A stretch of 64,000 nt of DNA, from assembly GCF_900411375.1 (NCBI RefSeq), contig NZ_LS422984.1:26510-90509 (forward strand). The letters run 5' to 3'. The position numbers and the translations under genes are program-made. This DNA is from Lentilactobacillus raoultii (lineage in GTDB: Bacteria > Bacillota > Bacilli > Lactobacillales > Lactobacillaceae). Under the pieces are notes generated by a model that ran no database searches, was not told where the DNA came from, and saw only the letters and a list, made by a program, of their open reading frames with translations. This document shows, piece after piece, positions 18,247 to 27,485 of the stretch (position 1 is its first letter; each line of letters opens with the position of its first letter).

Positions 18247-18462
18247 AGTGATTTACTGAAGCAGGTTGAAGTTGGCAGCATTGAGCATTACCAGTTCGAG
18301 ACTTTTCCAACCTACAACCTCACATATCTGCTATTATAAACGTAAATTCGTCCCTTCTCAATGATGCACATTGGTTTGATGAGCGGCGTTGATAAAGCCA
18401 CTAAGGCCACTAAGGTGGTGATGGTTAGGATTGAAGAAAATAACAATGAGGAGGTGACTGGG

Positions 18463-18762
18463 ATGTCTTTGACACCTGATGAACGAGCAGCAACTATTAA
18501 TGAGTTGTCACAAAATTTTGACTTGGCCGGTGTTTCACTTAACCAAGCAGCAGATGAGTTACATACGACGACTGACCATTTGCGGCAGGTACTGAACTTA
18601 CAGGTTACCAGAATTGAGGAACCTTGGATATTAAGAAATTATTTAGTGTCAATTATTTTGGATCAGGGTAAAGAGCCATATCCATTTTCCAAATTAAATG
18701 GTGATCCAAGCCGATACCCATTTTTAGATGATCAATTTATTCAAAGGGGCAAATTGGCTTAG
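18463..18762 (+). CDS. DUF2316 family protein
   Basis: A 99-residue protein matching the DUF2316 pattern: MSLTPDERAATINELSQNF, then DLHT-type text ELHTTTDHLRQVLNL that looks like a helix-turn-helix, and EEPWILRNYLVSIILDQGKEPYPFSKL. It may bind DNA, but the family has no defined role. The start is the ATG at 18463, six bases after GAGGAGGTGA; the longer frame from 18361 lacks a ribosome binding site. The stretch before it carries the doubled unit CCACTAAGG. Confidence 0.8.
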   Translation: MSLTPDERAATINELSQNFDLAGVSLNQAADELHTTTDHLRQVLNLQVTRIEEPWILRNYLVSIILDQGKEPYPFSKLNGDPSRYPFLDDQFIQRGKLA

Positions 18763-18788
18763 GAAAGATCAGATAGCTAATGATTATC

Positions 18789-18842
18789 GAAAAAAGGATT
18801 ACTTTAGTCAAGTGAGCAACTGAACTGAGGTAGTCTTTTTTG
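18789..18842. terminator. Bidirectional terminator
   Basis: AAAAAAGGATTACTTTAGT paired with ACTGAGGTAGTCTTTTTT between the DUF2316 gene and the convergent lipoprotein gene. Confidence 0.75.
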
Positions 18843-18862
18843 GACGATTGATTAATGACGTG

Positions 18863-19483
18863 TTATTTCAAACTGGTTTGATTCTTGGTGGTTAGTCGAT
18901 TGCCTGAGAACATGAGACTAACAGCTTTACTATCTTTACCAGTGGCGTACGTAACATTTTTTGCCGAAACTTCCCCGTGACCGGTTACCGATTCGGCGGC
19001 AGGAACTCCTAATTTTTCAACAACTTGTTGATACGATGAGCCTGATTTGAGTTGCTTTAGCTTAAGTAATGAGACAGGTCGTCTTTTTTTACTAGTGACT
19101 GGCAGGTAGCCCTTACTGATGGCGTGGTGATCTAAAAATTCCACTGTCATTGCCGTTGCGTTAAAATCCTTCTTTAAGTTGGTCCAGGTATATTGAACAG
19201 CCGCTTTTTTGCTGGAACCGGAAACCGTTACATGACTTGTTGAATTTGGTTTGCCAAATGAGTGTAAAAGTTCTTTTTCAGAAGTTCCACTTTGAGGTGA
19301 GGTGACATTACCCGTCACTATTTTTTGATAGTCAAAGCGGCTGACAGCTGAGCCATTAGTAGCGACTCGAAATGACTGAGCAGCTTGGCGGTGCGTTGAA
19401 GATTGATTGCTATCAGACTGGCCACAGGCACTGAGACTGAGCATCGTTGCTAATGGGATTGCAAGCATGATTATTTTTTTCAC
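18863..19483 (-). CDS. Lipoprotein with two DUF3862/SmpA-like repeats
   Basis: A 206-residue lipoprotein with lipobox LSAC (Cys20) after a hydrophobic signal sequence. The mature protein has two similar halves, each with a glycine-turn-helix pattern: SEKELLHSFGKPNSTS (about 70-85) and SSYQQVVEKLGVPAAES (about 148-164). These fit the BLIP/SmpA-like fold annotated as DUF3862 in Firmicutes. It would sit on the outer face of the membrane; its role is unknown. The start codon is GTG at 19483, with GGGGGAAAG upstream. Confidence 0.8.
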   Translation of the reverse strand: MKKIIMLAIPLATMLSLSACGQSDSNQSSTHRQAAQSFRVATNGSAVSRFDYQKIVTGNVTSPQSGTSEKELLHSFGKPNSTSHVTVSGSSKKAAVQYTWTNLKKDFNATAMTVEFLDHHAISKGYLPVTSKKRRPVSLLKLKQLKSGSSYQQVVEKLGVPAAESVTGHGEVSAKNVTYATGKDSKAVSLMFSGNRLTTKNQTSLK

Positions 19484-19866
19484 TGTTTCTTTCCCCCAAA
19501 AAGAGATAACTATTTAAAATTAGTTGAAGTCAAGATTAAATTGACTAATTTAATTAAGCATAACAGAGATAAACGGGATTTACCGAAAATTCAAAATTTT
19601 TAAACATTTTTTCAAGCACATCAATTCAAATTTAGTCGTAATTTTCGTCATTAACTTGATTAATGTCATAAAAAGTAACATTTGTTAAGTGCAATTAGGA
19701 AAAATTTGATAAATTAACACTCTTGAATAGTTTAATCGTATATAATTGGTCAGAGACATAAATCCAAGTATATCGGAAACGAGTTGACAAAAACAAGAAT
19801 AGGTATATATTATCTTGTGTAAGTTAATGTTAGATTAAATGACATAAAACGAAACGGGGATTGACA
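19484..19866 (+). promoter_or_regulatory. Long upstream region and promoter of aspartate ammonia-lyase
   Basis: A good promoter lies at TTGACA (19784-19789) with TATATT (19806-19811, 16-base spacer) or TATTAT (19808-19813, 18-base spacer). The 280 bases before it are very AT-rich and hold no gene; they must also carry the promoter of the divergent lipoprotein gene. Confidence 0.65.
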
Positions 19867-21291
19867 ATGAGACTTGAAAAAGATTGTATTGGTGAGGAAT
19901 TAGTACCAGATAACGCATTATATGGGATTCATTCGCTGCGAGCGGCACGTAATTTTCCGATAACCCGGGAACGGGTAAATCCCTTAATCATTGCTTCCTA
20001 TCTGCAAATCAAAAAGGCGGCGGCAATTGCTAATCAACAGGCGGGTACGCTTGATTCGAACAAAGCATTATTAATCATTGCCGCTTGCAACCAGTTACTC
20101 TTATCAAAGGATTTCGAATCGGTGATTGTGCCGGCAATTCAGGGTGGTGCGGGCACATCTACCAATATGAATATCAATGAAATAGTTGCCAACTTGGCAA
20201 TGAAGCTTGGCAGGCAAAAGGGAAAATTAACTGTTAAGATTCATCCTAACGATGATGTTAACCAATGCCAGTCAACAAATGATACGTATCCGACTGCTGG
20301 TAAAATAGCCATGTTAAAAGACTTGGCTCCTTTGGAAGACGCCGTCAACAGTCTAATCCATGTGCTTGAAGAAAAAGCGCATCAATATCAATCAACGGTC
20401 AAAGTTGGTCGCACGCAACTTCAGGATGCTGTTCCAACAACTTTTGGAAGAAGCTTTAGTGCCTCTGCGGCCATGTTCAAACGAGATTTGCAAAAAATGA
20501 AAGCAATTGAAAAAACGCTTGCGACGGTTAATTTGGGTGGCACTGCAATTGGTACTGGGATTAACTCAACTCGTGATTATCAACGGGCCGTTATGCCACT
20601 ATTGAACCGAATTACCGGCCTATCGTTAACGCAGGCTGATGATTTGATTGAAGCAACTCAAAATAGTGATGCCTTTTCAACCTTTTCCGGCATTTTAAAA
20701 GGGCTGGCACTTAATTTAACGAAATTTTGTAATGACTTGAGGCTCCTTTCAAGTGGTCCTCAAGCCGGGTTAGCCGAATTGTCCTTGCCAAAAGTCCAAG
20801 CCGGTTCTTCAATTATGCCTGGAAAAATTAATCCGGTGATTCCTGAGGTCGTCAATCAAGTTGCTTTTGAAGTGATTGGTAAGGATGTCACAGTCACTTT
20901 GGCAGTTGAAAATGGTCAATTAGAACTAAACGCTTTTGAGCCAATCATTTTTAAAGAAGTACTTACGAGTGAAAGCCACCTGACAGCAGCAATTAAGACA
21001 TTAGTTAAAAACTGTCTTCGTGGGATCCAGGTTAACGTCAACCATTGTCAAAATGAGGTTGACCAATCAGCGATTGCTGCAACGATTCTATCGCCGTACT
21101 TGGGCTATGAGAAAACAACGGCTTTGATCAAAGAAGCCGAACGTGTTCAAATACCGGTTAAAACCTTGGTTAAACAAAAACAATTATTAGCATCAACGTT
21201 GATTGATAATTTGTTTTCTCCTGAAGTCTTAACTAATCAAAATCAGGCAGATTTACAAAAATTAAAATCATTAGCTGGTCATTCTCACTGA
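19867..21291 (+). CDS. aspA: Aspartate ammonia-lyase
   Basis: A 474-residue member of the fumarase/aspartase superfamily, converting aspartate to fumarate and ammonia in the cytosol as a homotetramer. The family signature GSSIMPGKIN is at residues 313-322, and the N-terminal MRLEKDCIGEELVP and GGAGTSTNMNINE are characteristic of aspartases. Length is normal. The ATG at 19867 is chosen over a TTG at 19861 because GGGGA directly abuts the latter. Together with the PEP carboxylase at 40.4 kb it could connect aspartate, fumarate and oxaloacetate pools. Fumarase is the alternative reading, less likely given the N-terminus. Confidence 0.9.
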   Translation: MRLEKDCIGEELVPDNALYGIHSLRAARNFPITRERVNPLIIASYLQIKKAAAIANQQAGTLDSNKALLIIAACNQLLLSKDFESVIVPAIQGGAGTSTNMNINEIVANLAMKLGRQKGKLTVKIHPNDDVNQCQSTNDTYPTAGKIAMLKDLAPLEDAVNSLIHVLEEKAHQYQSTVKVGRTQLQDAVPTTFGRSFSASAAMFKRDLQKMKAIEKTLATVNLGGTAIGTGINSTRDYQRAVMPLLNRITGLSLTQADDLIEATQNSDAFSTFSGILKGLALNLTKFCNDLRLLSSGPQAGLAELSLPKVQAGSSIMPGKINPVIPEVVNQVAFEVIGKDVTVTLAVENGQLELNAFEPIIFKEVLTSESHLTAAIKTLVKNCLRGIQVNVNHCQNEVDQSAIAATILSPYLGYEKTTALIKEAERVQIPVKTLVKQKQLLASTLIDNLFSPEVLTNQNQADLQKLKSLAGHSH

Positions 21292-21295
21292 AAAT

Positions 21296-21341
21296 GATCG
21301 TTAATTGATCGTTAACACTTACTCGTGAAAAGCCCTATACT
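21296..21341 (+). promoter_or_regulatory. Promoter with overlapping direct repeat before the P-type ATPase
   Basis: GATCGTTAA occurs twice (21296-21304 and 21307-21315), 11 bases apart. The second copy overlaps a candidate -35 TTAACA (21312-21317), which is 18 bases from TATACT (21336-21341). The repeat could be a regulator binding site. Confidence 0.5.
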
Positions 21342-21377
21342 GAACTTGATAAGCAATTTCAGAAATGGGGGATTATC

Positions 21378-24173
21378 ATGGCAAATCGTGAAGCAAGTCA
21401 TATTGATGACATTGCCAGAACCAGCCTTGATGACTTGATAAACCAATATCAGACGACCAAATTGGGGTTAAATGATAGACAAGCAGCACAGCGACTTGAA
21501 AAGTATGGTGAAAACACGATTCAAGCGGGTGCTCATCGTTCAGAGCTGTTAATTTTTATTGAGAATTTCACTTCACTAATGGCAATTCTACTTTGGATTT
21601 CCGGGATTATCGCAATTTTTGCCGGCATGCTCGAACTGGGAATTGCTATTTGGGCCGTCAATGTCATTAATGGGTGCTTTTCTTATTGGCAGCAACATGC
21701 CGCGCAAAAAGCGACGGATTCTTTAAAACGTTTACTGCCCTCCTATGTAAAAGTCATTCGAAATGGCCAAGCAAAACAGATTCAAGTGGAGAAATTAGTT
21801 CCAGGAGATCTAATTTCATTACAGGCCGGAGATGCGATTCCGGCAGATGCCCGCGTGTTTTCAACCGCTAACTTTCAGGTTGATGAATCATCATTAACCG
21901 GTGAATCAGTCCCAGTTGAAAAAAATGATCAGTATCGAGCCGGCGATGGCGAGTTTGCTCAGGCAAATGTGGTTTTTGCTGGGACTATCGTTACGAGTGG
22001 CACGGCAAATGCCTTGGTTTTTGCGACAGGTATGTCAACTGAATTTGGGCGGATTGCGCGATTAACCGCAAGTCAGAAAAAGGTCGTTTATCCTTTGCAA
22101 CGTGAACTTAACCGGTTAACTCGGCAACTAACATTAATTGCTATTTTGATTGGCGTTGCTTTCTTTGTGCTGGCGATTTTCTTCGTTCACTATCCTGTAG
22201 CCAAATCGTTTATTTTTGCGTTAGGGATGATTGTGGCTTTCATCCCAGAAGGATTATTACCAACGGTCACTCTGTCTTTAGCTCAAGGGACCCAGAGAAT
22301 GGCTAAGCGGCACGCACTGTTGAAGAACTTAAGTAGTGTTGAGACATTAGGCGAAACGACTGTCATTTGTTCGGATAAAACTGGCACGCTAACTCAAAAC
22401 CAAATGACCATTAACCATCTTTGGCTGTCTACCGGCCAGTTTGACGTGACTGGTACCGGTTACTACACCAACGGCGTCATTCAGGTCAATGGTCAACCGG
22501 TGGCCCTTAAAGAAGCTTCCGATTTGACAATGCTGGTGCAGATTGCAACTTTGGATAATGATACGGAAGTTGTTGAAGGCAAGCAAACTGAGAAGTCCAA
22601 AATCCTAGGCACGCCGACTGAAGCTGCTTTGATTATATTAGCCAGAAAAGCCGGTATTAATTTTGGAGAAATTAAGCAAAAGTTTTCGAGATTAAAAGAA
22701 TTACCATTTGATTCCACTAGAAAATTGATGTCCACGATTACGAAAACGCCGGCCGGTAAAATTCAGGTTAATACAAAGGGTGCATTGAGCAGCGAATTAC
22801 AGATTTGTGATCGGATTTTGGCAAATGGCCAGGTTCGACCATTGACGGATCAAGATCGTCAAATGATCCTGGCGGTTAACGAAAAGTATGCCCGTGAAGG
22901 ATTACGGACATTGGCATTTTCATTTCGTGAAGTAACTGCTGCCGATCCGCTGTCAGGAAGAAATCTGAGCGATTATACGATTCAAAGTGCTGAAACTCAT
23001 ATGATTTTTGTTGGCTTGGCGGCGATGTCGGATCCACCAAGACCAGAAATCTTTGAAGCTGTCAAAAAATGTCATCAAGCCAACATCCGAATTATTATGG
23101 TTACGGGTGATAGTCCGATTACAGCTAAAAGTATTGCCACTCGGATTGGGATCACATCACCCAGCGCTCGGGTAGTGACCGGCGATCAGCTGGCACAATT
23201 GTCTGATCATGCGCTACAGCAAATTGTTAGGAATGAAGTCATTTTCGCCCGAGTTGCCCCGGAAGATAAATTTCGGATTGTTTCCACGTGCCAGCAAAAT
23301 GGTGAGATTGTCGCGTCAACCGGGGATGGTGTCAACGATGCCCCAGCACTTAAGCGTGCAGATATTGGAATTGCGATGGGGATTACTGGAACTGACGTTG
23401 CCAAAGATGCCGCTGATATGATTTTAACTGACGATAACTTTGCATCAATTGTAAGTGCTATCGAAGAAGGACGGACCGTCTACAGTAATTTGCAAAAATT
23501 TTTGCTTTATATTTTGAATAGTAACGTGCCTGAAGCAATGCCTTCGGTGGTATTCTTACTAACACGGGGATTGGTACCATTACCGTTAACCGTCATGCAG
23601 ATTTTAACGGTTGATTTGGGAACCGATCTTCTACCAGCACTTGGATTAGGCACCGAAAAAAGTGAACCAGGCATTATGAAGCAACCGCCGCGGCCGCAGA
23701 ATAGTCATTTACTCAATAAATCAATTATCTGGAAGGCCTTTGGGTTATACGGTTTGTGGGCTTCGGTCATTTCAACGGCCGCTTACTTTTTTGTCAATTA
23801 TGTCAATGGTTGGCCAAATGCGGCATTAATGACTTCAGGTGTCGGTTATGCCAAGGCGACAACAATGACGTTAGGCGCCATTATCTTCTGTCAAATTGCC
23901 GCAGCGATGAATTGTCGAACGCAATTGTCATCCGTCTTTTCAATTGGGATCTTTAGTAATCGGCGAATTTGGCTGGGGATTGTTGCCGAAATTCTCCTAT
24001 TGGCACTCTTAATGAATGTGCCATTTCTACAGGAAATTTTCAACACCGGCCCGTTGACCACGGCTGAATGGGGCGTTCTCTTTTGCATCCCCATCCCTTT
24101 ATTTTTGTTGGAAGAATCTAGAAAGTGGCTGGTTCGGCGGCTTAAAGACCATCAATCAACTAAAAATAATTAA
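21378..24173 (+). CDS. Cation-transporting P2-type ATPase
   Basis: A 931-residue P-type ATPase that moves cations across the cell membrane using ATP. Motifs in order: actuator SSLTGESVPVEK, the M4 ion-site FIPEGLLPTVT, phosphorylation site DKTGTLT (Asp333), nucleotide-binding KGA, MVTGDS and hinge TGDGVNDAP. An N-terminal cation-ATPase domain and a C-terminal group of membrane segments complete the P2 layout. The PEGLLPTVT version of M4 is like Na+/K+-ATPase and related P2 enzymes; the ion (Ca2+, Na+ or K+) is not determined. It is followed 15 bases later by an acetyltransferase gene. Confidence 0.9.
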   Translation: MANREASHIDDIARTSLDDLINQYQTTKLGLNDRQAAQRLEKYGENTIQAGAHRSELLIFIENFTSLMAILLWISGIIAIFAGMLELGIAIWAVNVINGCFSYWQQHAAQKATDSLKRLLPSYVKVIRNGQAKQIQVEKLVPGDLISLQAGDAIPADARVFSTANFQVDESSLTGESVPVEKNDQYRAGDGEFAQANVVFAGTIVTSGTANALVFATGMSTEFGRIARLTASQKKVVYPLQRELNRLTRQLTLIAILIGVAFFVLAIFFVHYPVAKSFIFALGMIVAFIPEGLLPTVTLSLAQGTQRMAKRHALLKNLSSVETLGETTVICSDKTGTLTQNQMTINHLWLSTGQFDVTGTGYYTNGVIQVNGQPVALKEASDLTMLVQIATLDNDTEVVEGKQTEKSKILGTPTEAALIILARKAGINFGEIKQKFSRLKELPFDSTRKLMSTITKTPAGKIQVNTKGALSSELQICDRILANGQVRPLTDQDRQMILAVNEKYAREGLRTLAFSFREVTAADPLSGRNLSDYTIQSAETHMIFVGLAAMSDPPRPEIFEAVKKCHQANIRIIMVTGDSPITAKSIATRIGITSPSARVVTGDQLAQLSDHALQQIVRNEVIFARVAPEDKFRIVSTCQQNGEIVASTGDGVNDAPALKRADIGIAMGITGTDVAKDAADMILTDDNFASIVSAIEEGRTVYSNLQKFLLYILNSNVPEAMPSVVFLLTRGLVPLPLTVMQILTVDLGTDLLPALGLGTEKSEPGIMKQPPRPQNSHLLNKSIIWKAFGLYGLWASVISTAAYFFVNYVNGWPNAALMTSGVGYAKATTMTLGAIIFCQIAAAMNCRTQLSSVFSIGIFSNRRIWLGIVAEILLLALLMNVPFLQEIFNTGPLTTAEWGVLFCIPIPLFLLEESRKWLVRRLKDHQSTKNN

Positions 24174-24188
24174 ACGGGGGAATTTAAC

Positions 24189-24704
24189 TTGGGAACATTG
24201 GTAAGAGAATGCACACTGGCAGATGTTCAGGCCTTACAGGAAATCAGTCGGGAAACCTTTGCCGATACGTTTGGGGCTGTGAACACGCCAATGGACTTAA
24301 CTCATTATTTGCAGACGGCTTATAGTTTGCCCAAATTGCGGGCAGAATTATCGGATCCGGAAGCTGCTTTTTTCTTCATTTATCGGGATGATCAATTAGC
24401 CGGCTACTTAAAGCTTAATTTTGGTGATAATCAAACGGAGGCTTACGGACCGGATTCGCTTGAAATTCAGCGAATTTATATTCGCCAATCTTTTAAACAC
24501 CTCGGCCTTGGGACTCATTTGATGCATAAAGCATTTGAAGTGGCAAAGCGACTCTCCAAAAAACGAATTTGGCTTGGTGTTTGGGAGAAAAACTTTTCAG
24601 CAATTAAGTTTTATCGAAAACTCGGTTTTTCGCAAATTGGTGACCATGTTTTTGTGTTGGGCAGCAGCCGACAACGTGACTTAATCATGGCTAAGGATCT
24701 TTAG
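24189..24704 (+). CDS. GNAT family N-acetyltransferase
   Basis: A 171-residue GNAT protein resembling the YkkB/SpeG-like acetyltransferases of Firmicutes. The acetyl-CoA loop is RQSFKHLGLGTHLM, preceded by EIQRIYI and followed by WLGVWEKNFSAIKFYRKLGF. It starts at TTG, with CGGGGG eight bases upstream, 15 bases after the ATPase stop codon, so it is probably co-transcribed with the ATPase. The substrate is unknown. Confidence 0.88.
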   Translation: MGTLVRECTLADVQALQEISRETFADTFGAVNTPMDLTHYLQTAYSLPKLRAELSDPEAAFFFIYRDDQLAGYLKLNFGDNQTEAYGPDSLEIQRIYIRQSFKHLGLGTHLMHKAFEVAKRLSKKRIWLGVWEKNFSAIKFYRKLGFSQIGDHVFVLGSSRQRDLIMAKDL

Positions 24705-24706
24705 AA

Positions 24707-24746
24707 AAAGGGACCATGGCAGTTTTGAAGCCATGATCCCTCTTTA
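24707..24746. terminator. Terminator after the ATPase/GNAT operon
   Basis: GGGACCATGGC / GCCATGATCCC hairpin followed by TCTTTA, between convergent genes. Confidence 0.75.
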
Positions 24747-24756
24747 AAAATGAAAA

Positions 24757-25338
24757 TCAGTTATATTTATCCGCGATGTTGTATTTGATTTTTCCTTGGT
24801 CAACCTTTAATAATGTTTGTTTTTTGCCATCCCTGGCAGTGATTTTAAACTTGGAATAAAGTTGGTTTGAATAAACGTGTTTAAAGGCGTTTGAGCGTCG
24901 CTTAACGCGAGTCACAAAGCGATTCCAAGTTGCCGGTTTGCCTTTTTTTAAATCTTTAACGGCTCGCCCAGAATTTGAAATCTTAATCGAAACGCCCTTA
25001 TTTTTATCAACTTTGATTTTAGGATTTTTACCAAACGGGGTTTTCTTTTGGGTATTAAATAAATACTGGTTGAGTTCGCGTCCAACTGTTTTATGGCCAG
25101 GGCCATCCTGAAGACGACATGAACTGGCAAAAGCGATGATGATTAAAAAGGCAACGACTAAAATCCCGATGCGGCCAAGTGGGGTTTCATGCCATTGAAC
25201 AATTTGGCCAACTCGTGAATGAGCATTTTCATTTTCTTCCAGCCAAGGTTGTTTTGCACCACAGTAAGGGCAAAAGTTGGCATATGCCGGGATGGTTTTG
25301 CCGCACATGACACAAGTCTTGGTTTTCTCCTGTGACAT
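24757..25338 (-). CDS. Zinc-ribbon membrane protein, function unknown
   Basis: A 193-residue protein. An N-terminal zinc ribbon (CVMCGK...FCPYCGAK, residues 9-29) is followed by a polar linker, one membrane helix (about 56-74), and a basic extracytoplasmic domain of about 120 residues. This layout (cytosolic zinc ribbon, membrane helix, external domain) is common in lactobacilli and streptococci, but no function is known. The first external residues include SSC; a lipobox is not present. The start has GGAGGAG upstream. Confidence 0.75.
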   Translation of the reverse strand: MSQEKTKTCVMCGKTIPAYANFCPYCGAKQPWLEENENAHSRVGQIVQWHETPLGRIGILVVAFLIIIAFASSCRLQDGPGHKTVGRELNQYLFNTQKKTPFGKNPKIKVDKNKGVSIKISNSGRAVKDLKKGKPATWNRFVTRVKRRSNAFKHVYSNQLYSKFKITARDGKKQTLLKVDQGKIKYNIADKYN

Positions 25339-25531
25339 TTTTTAATCTCCTCCAATATGTACCGACTTCTCTTTCAGCTATTTATTATATCAGAAACAGC
25401 TACCTAATCATTATACATCTTGTTAACAAAATCGGATATTGATGACAAGTGCTGCCTTAAGCTTAAGGAATTTGGCTATAGTAAAAGGGTTCAGAATAAA
25501 CATTATTCCAGCCCTTTGACTTAAAACACTG

Positions 25532-26161
25532 TTAGGATTTTGGTAAGTGCTTGTTAACAAATTCCTGCACTGGTAATCGAAAATCAAGGTAATATTTTTC
25601 GATTTTTTCACGGGACCAGTTCCACCATGCGATTTTTTCCATATCTGTTTTAATTTCGTCGGGGAAACGATCCTTAATCGGTTTTGCCGGGACGCCACCA
25701 ACAATCGTGTAGGGGGCCACATCTTTAGTCACAACTGCTCCGGAACCAATGACGGCACCATCACCGACCTTGACGCCGGCTTGGACAATTGCACCGTGAC
25801 CAATCCAAACATCGTTACCGATGATTGTTCTGACATGCGTTCGTTTTTCTAAAAATTCTTTGTCAGGATGGTCGAATCCATAGGCACCACCATTATATAA
25901 TGAAATATGTTGAGCAGGTCGATCGTAGGGATGGTTAGTTGGGCCGATGCGAATCATGGCGGCCATGCTGATAAATTTCTTCAAATCACTGTTTTGAATA
26001 AAGCAATACTGACCAGTATACGTATAATCACCGATCGTACTATTGTCAATCAAGTTACTTGCACCAATTTCGACCCACTGGCCAAAAGTGGTGTTTTTAG
26101 TCTGGGAGTTTTTTCCAATCGTTGGTTGATCTTGTGATAATCTGACAAAATCGATATGCAT
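25532..26161 (-). CDS. CatB-related O-acetyltransferase (hexapeptide repeat)
   Basis: A 209-residue left-handed beta-helix acetyltransferase of the xenobiotic acetyltransferase (CatB/Vat) group. It has GPTNHPYDRPAQH with the candidate catalytic histidine, a loop-out around LYNGGAYGF, repeats VWIGHGAIVQAGVKVG and VIGSGAVVTKDV, and a C-terminal tail with WWNWSREKIEKY typical of CatB relatives. It would acetylate a hydroxyl on a small molecule or sugar. The start is the ATG at 26161; a longer frame runs back over the divergent gene's promoter and is unlikely. Whether it modifies antibiotics cannot be judged. Confidence 0.85.
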   Translation of the reverse strand: MHIDFVRLSQDQPTIGKNSQTKNTTFGQWVEIGASNLIDNSTIGDYTYTGQYCFIQNSDLKKFISMAAMIRIGPTNHPYDRPAQHISLYNGGAYGFDHPDKEFLEKRTHVRTIIGNDVWIGHGAIVQAGVKVGDGAVIGSGAVVTKDVAPYTIVGGVPAKPIKDRFPDEIKTDMEKIAWWNWSREKIEKYYLDFRLPVQEFVNKHLPKS

Positions 26162-26248
26162 GGCGTTCAACTTCTTTCTCTCAAAATTTACTACTGGTAT
26201 ATTATAATATTCTCTTACAAAAAGAAACCAAAAGGAGCATTTAATTTT

Positions 26249-27436
26249 ATGTATAATGTGAAAACAATTGACCCTTTCGATGTGACTGATTTTTCCGGTG
26301 AGGTTTTTCAACTTTCGGAAACCAAGACCCCCGATGCCATTCTGGTTCGGAGCTCTCAAGTTGACGATTCTTTAATCTCTAAGAAATTATTGCTGATCGC
26401 CCGTTCGGGAACCGGCCTCAATACAATTAATCTTGAAGCATGCACTGAAAATGGCACGGCAGTTTTTAATACACCAGGTGTCAATGCCAACGCCGTTAAA
26501 GAATTGATTATTCAAATGCTCTTTCGATGTGTTCGACCGTTAAATAAAGCGATTCAACTGGTTGATCAACTGATGCCGTCTCCCGGTAAAACGCTTCAGG
26601 AAACGGCTGAGGCGAATCGTCAACATTACATTGGGCAGGAATTATACGGTAAAACGCTGGGCATTTTAGGGTTGGGTAGCATCGGTCAACGATTGGCGGA
26701 TGCGTGCTACCACATGGGGATGCAAATTGTCGGCTATAACCGCAGCTTCAAAAATTTGCGACATGTTCAACAGTTGGAAACCGTTCAGGAAGTCTTAACA
26801 TTGGCTGATTTTGTTGTGTTATTGCTACCGTTAACCCCTGCAACTCAACAATTATTATCAGCCGAACAGTTTAAAACGATGAAATCGTCGGCTTTTCTCT
26901 TGAATTTTGGTCGTGGTGAATTGGTTGATAATCAATCAGTCGTGGCAGCACTTGATCATCATGAGTTTGCAGGATACATTAGTGATTTTCCTCAGCCAGG
27001 ATTGCAGCATCATCCCAAAATCACGCTATTACCGCATTTAGGTGGTAATACCATGGAGGCGCTCACTAACAGTTCGAATCTGGTACTTCAAAATTTGCTG
27101 GATTTTTTGGAAAGTGGGACCGTTCGCTCATCAGTTAATTTTCCACGAGTTGACTTGCCGTTTATTAGTCCGCATCGATTAACCTTTTTCTTTAAAGATC
27201 ACCAAGAGGTAATGGTTAAAATTTCCAATTTGCTAAATCAGGCTCGCTTGCCCATTAAAGAAATGATGAATAATAATCAAAATGGCTATGGCTATACGAT
27301 TGTTAATACCGATTTTACTGATTTTCCAACTGATCAGCTTACCAAGTTGCTTGCAAAATTTGAAACCATTGAGGGGATGCTTCGGGTTCGTAAGCTGGAA
27401 AATACTAATCTCGATGCTTGGCCATTGAGTCAATAA
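26249..27436 (+). CDS. Phosphoglycerate-dehydrogenase-like D-2-hydroxyacid dehydrogenase with ACT domain
   Basis: A 395-residue NAD-dependent D-2-hydroxyacid dehydrogenase. The Rossmann motif is GILGLGSIGQRLA (about residue 143), with catalytic region NFGRGELVDN and HLGGNTMEA. A C-terminal segment of about 70 residues looks like a short ACT domain, as in the 390-residue SerA type. The reaction would be 3-phosphoglycerate to 3-phosphohydroxypyruvate, first step of serine synthesis. The usual GAST motif is GGNT here, and no serC or serB is adjacent, so substrate is uncertain. The ATG at 26249 has AAAAGGAG ten bases upstream; the longer frame from 26156 is rejected. Confidence 0.82.
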   Translation: MYNVKTIDPFDVTDFSGEVFQLSETKTPDAILVRSSQVDDSLISKKLLLIARSGTGLNTINLEACTENGTAVFNTPGVNANAVKELIIQMLFRCVRPLNKAIQLVDQLMPSPGKTLQETAEANRQHYIGQELYGKTLGILGLGSIGQRLADACYHMGMQIVGYNRSFKNLRHVQQLETVQEVLTLADFVVLLLPLTPATQQLLSAEQFKTMKSSAFLLNFGRGELVDNQSVVAALDHHEFAGYISDFPQPGLQHHPKITLLPHLGGNTMEALTNSSNLVLQNLLDFLESGTVRSSVNFPRVDLPFISPHRLTFFFKDHQEVMVKISNLLNQARLPIKEMMNNNQNGYGYTIVNTDFTDFPTDQLTKLLAKFETIEGMLRVRKLENTNLDAWPLSQ

Positions 27437-27449
27437 TGAATTGAATTCA

Positions 27450-27485
27450 TGAAAAAAGTGTTGATTGATTTTACTCACTTTTTCA
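27450..27485 (+). terminator. Probable terminator after the dehydrogenase
   Basis: TGAAAAAAGTG / CACTTTTTCA hairpin 13 bases after the stop codon. The T run is inside the stem, so strength is uncertain. Confidence 0.5.

Noticed and set aside
25532-26359. 275-residue form of the CatB-like acetyltransferase
   Set aside because: The extension crosses the divergent gene's start and promoter and has no family similarity.
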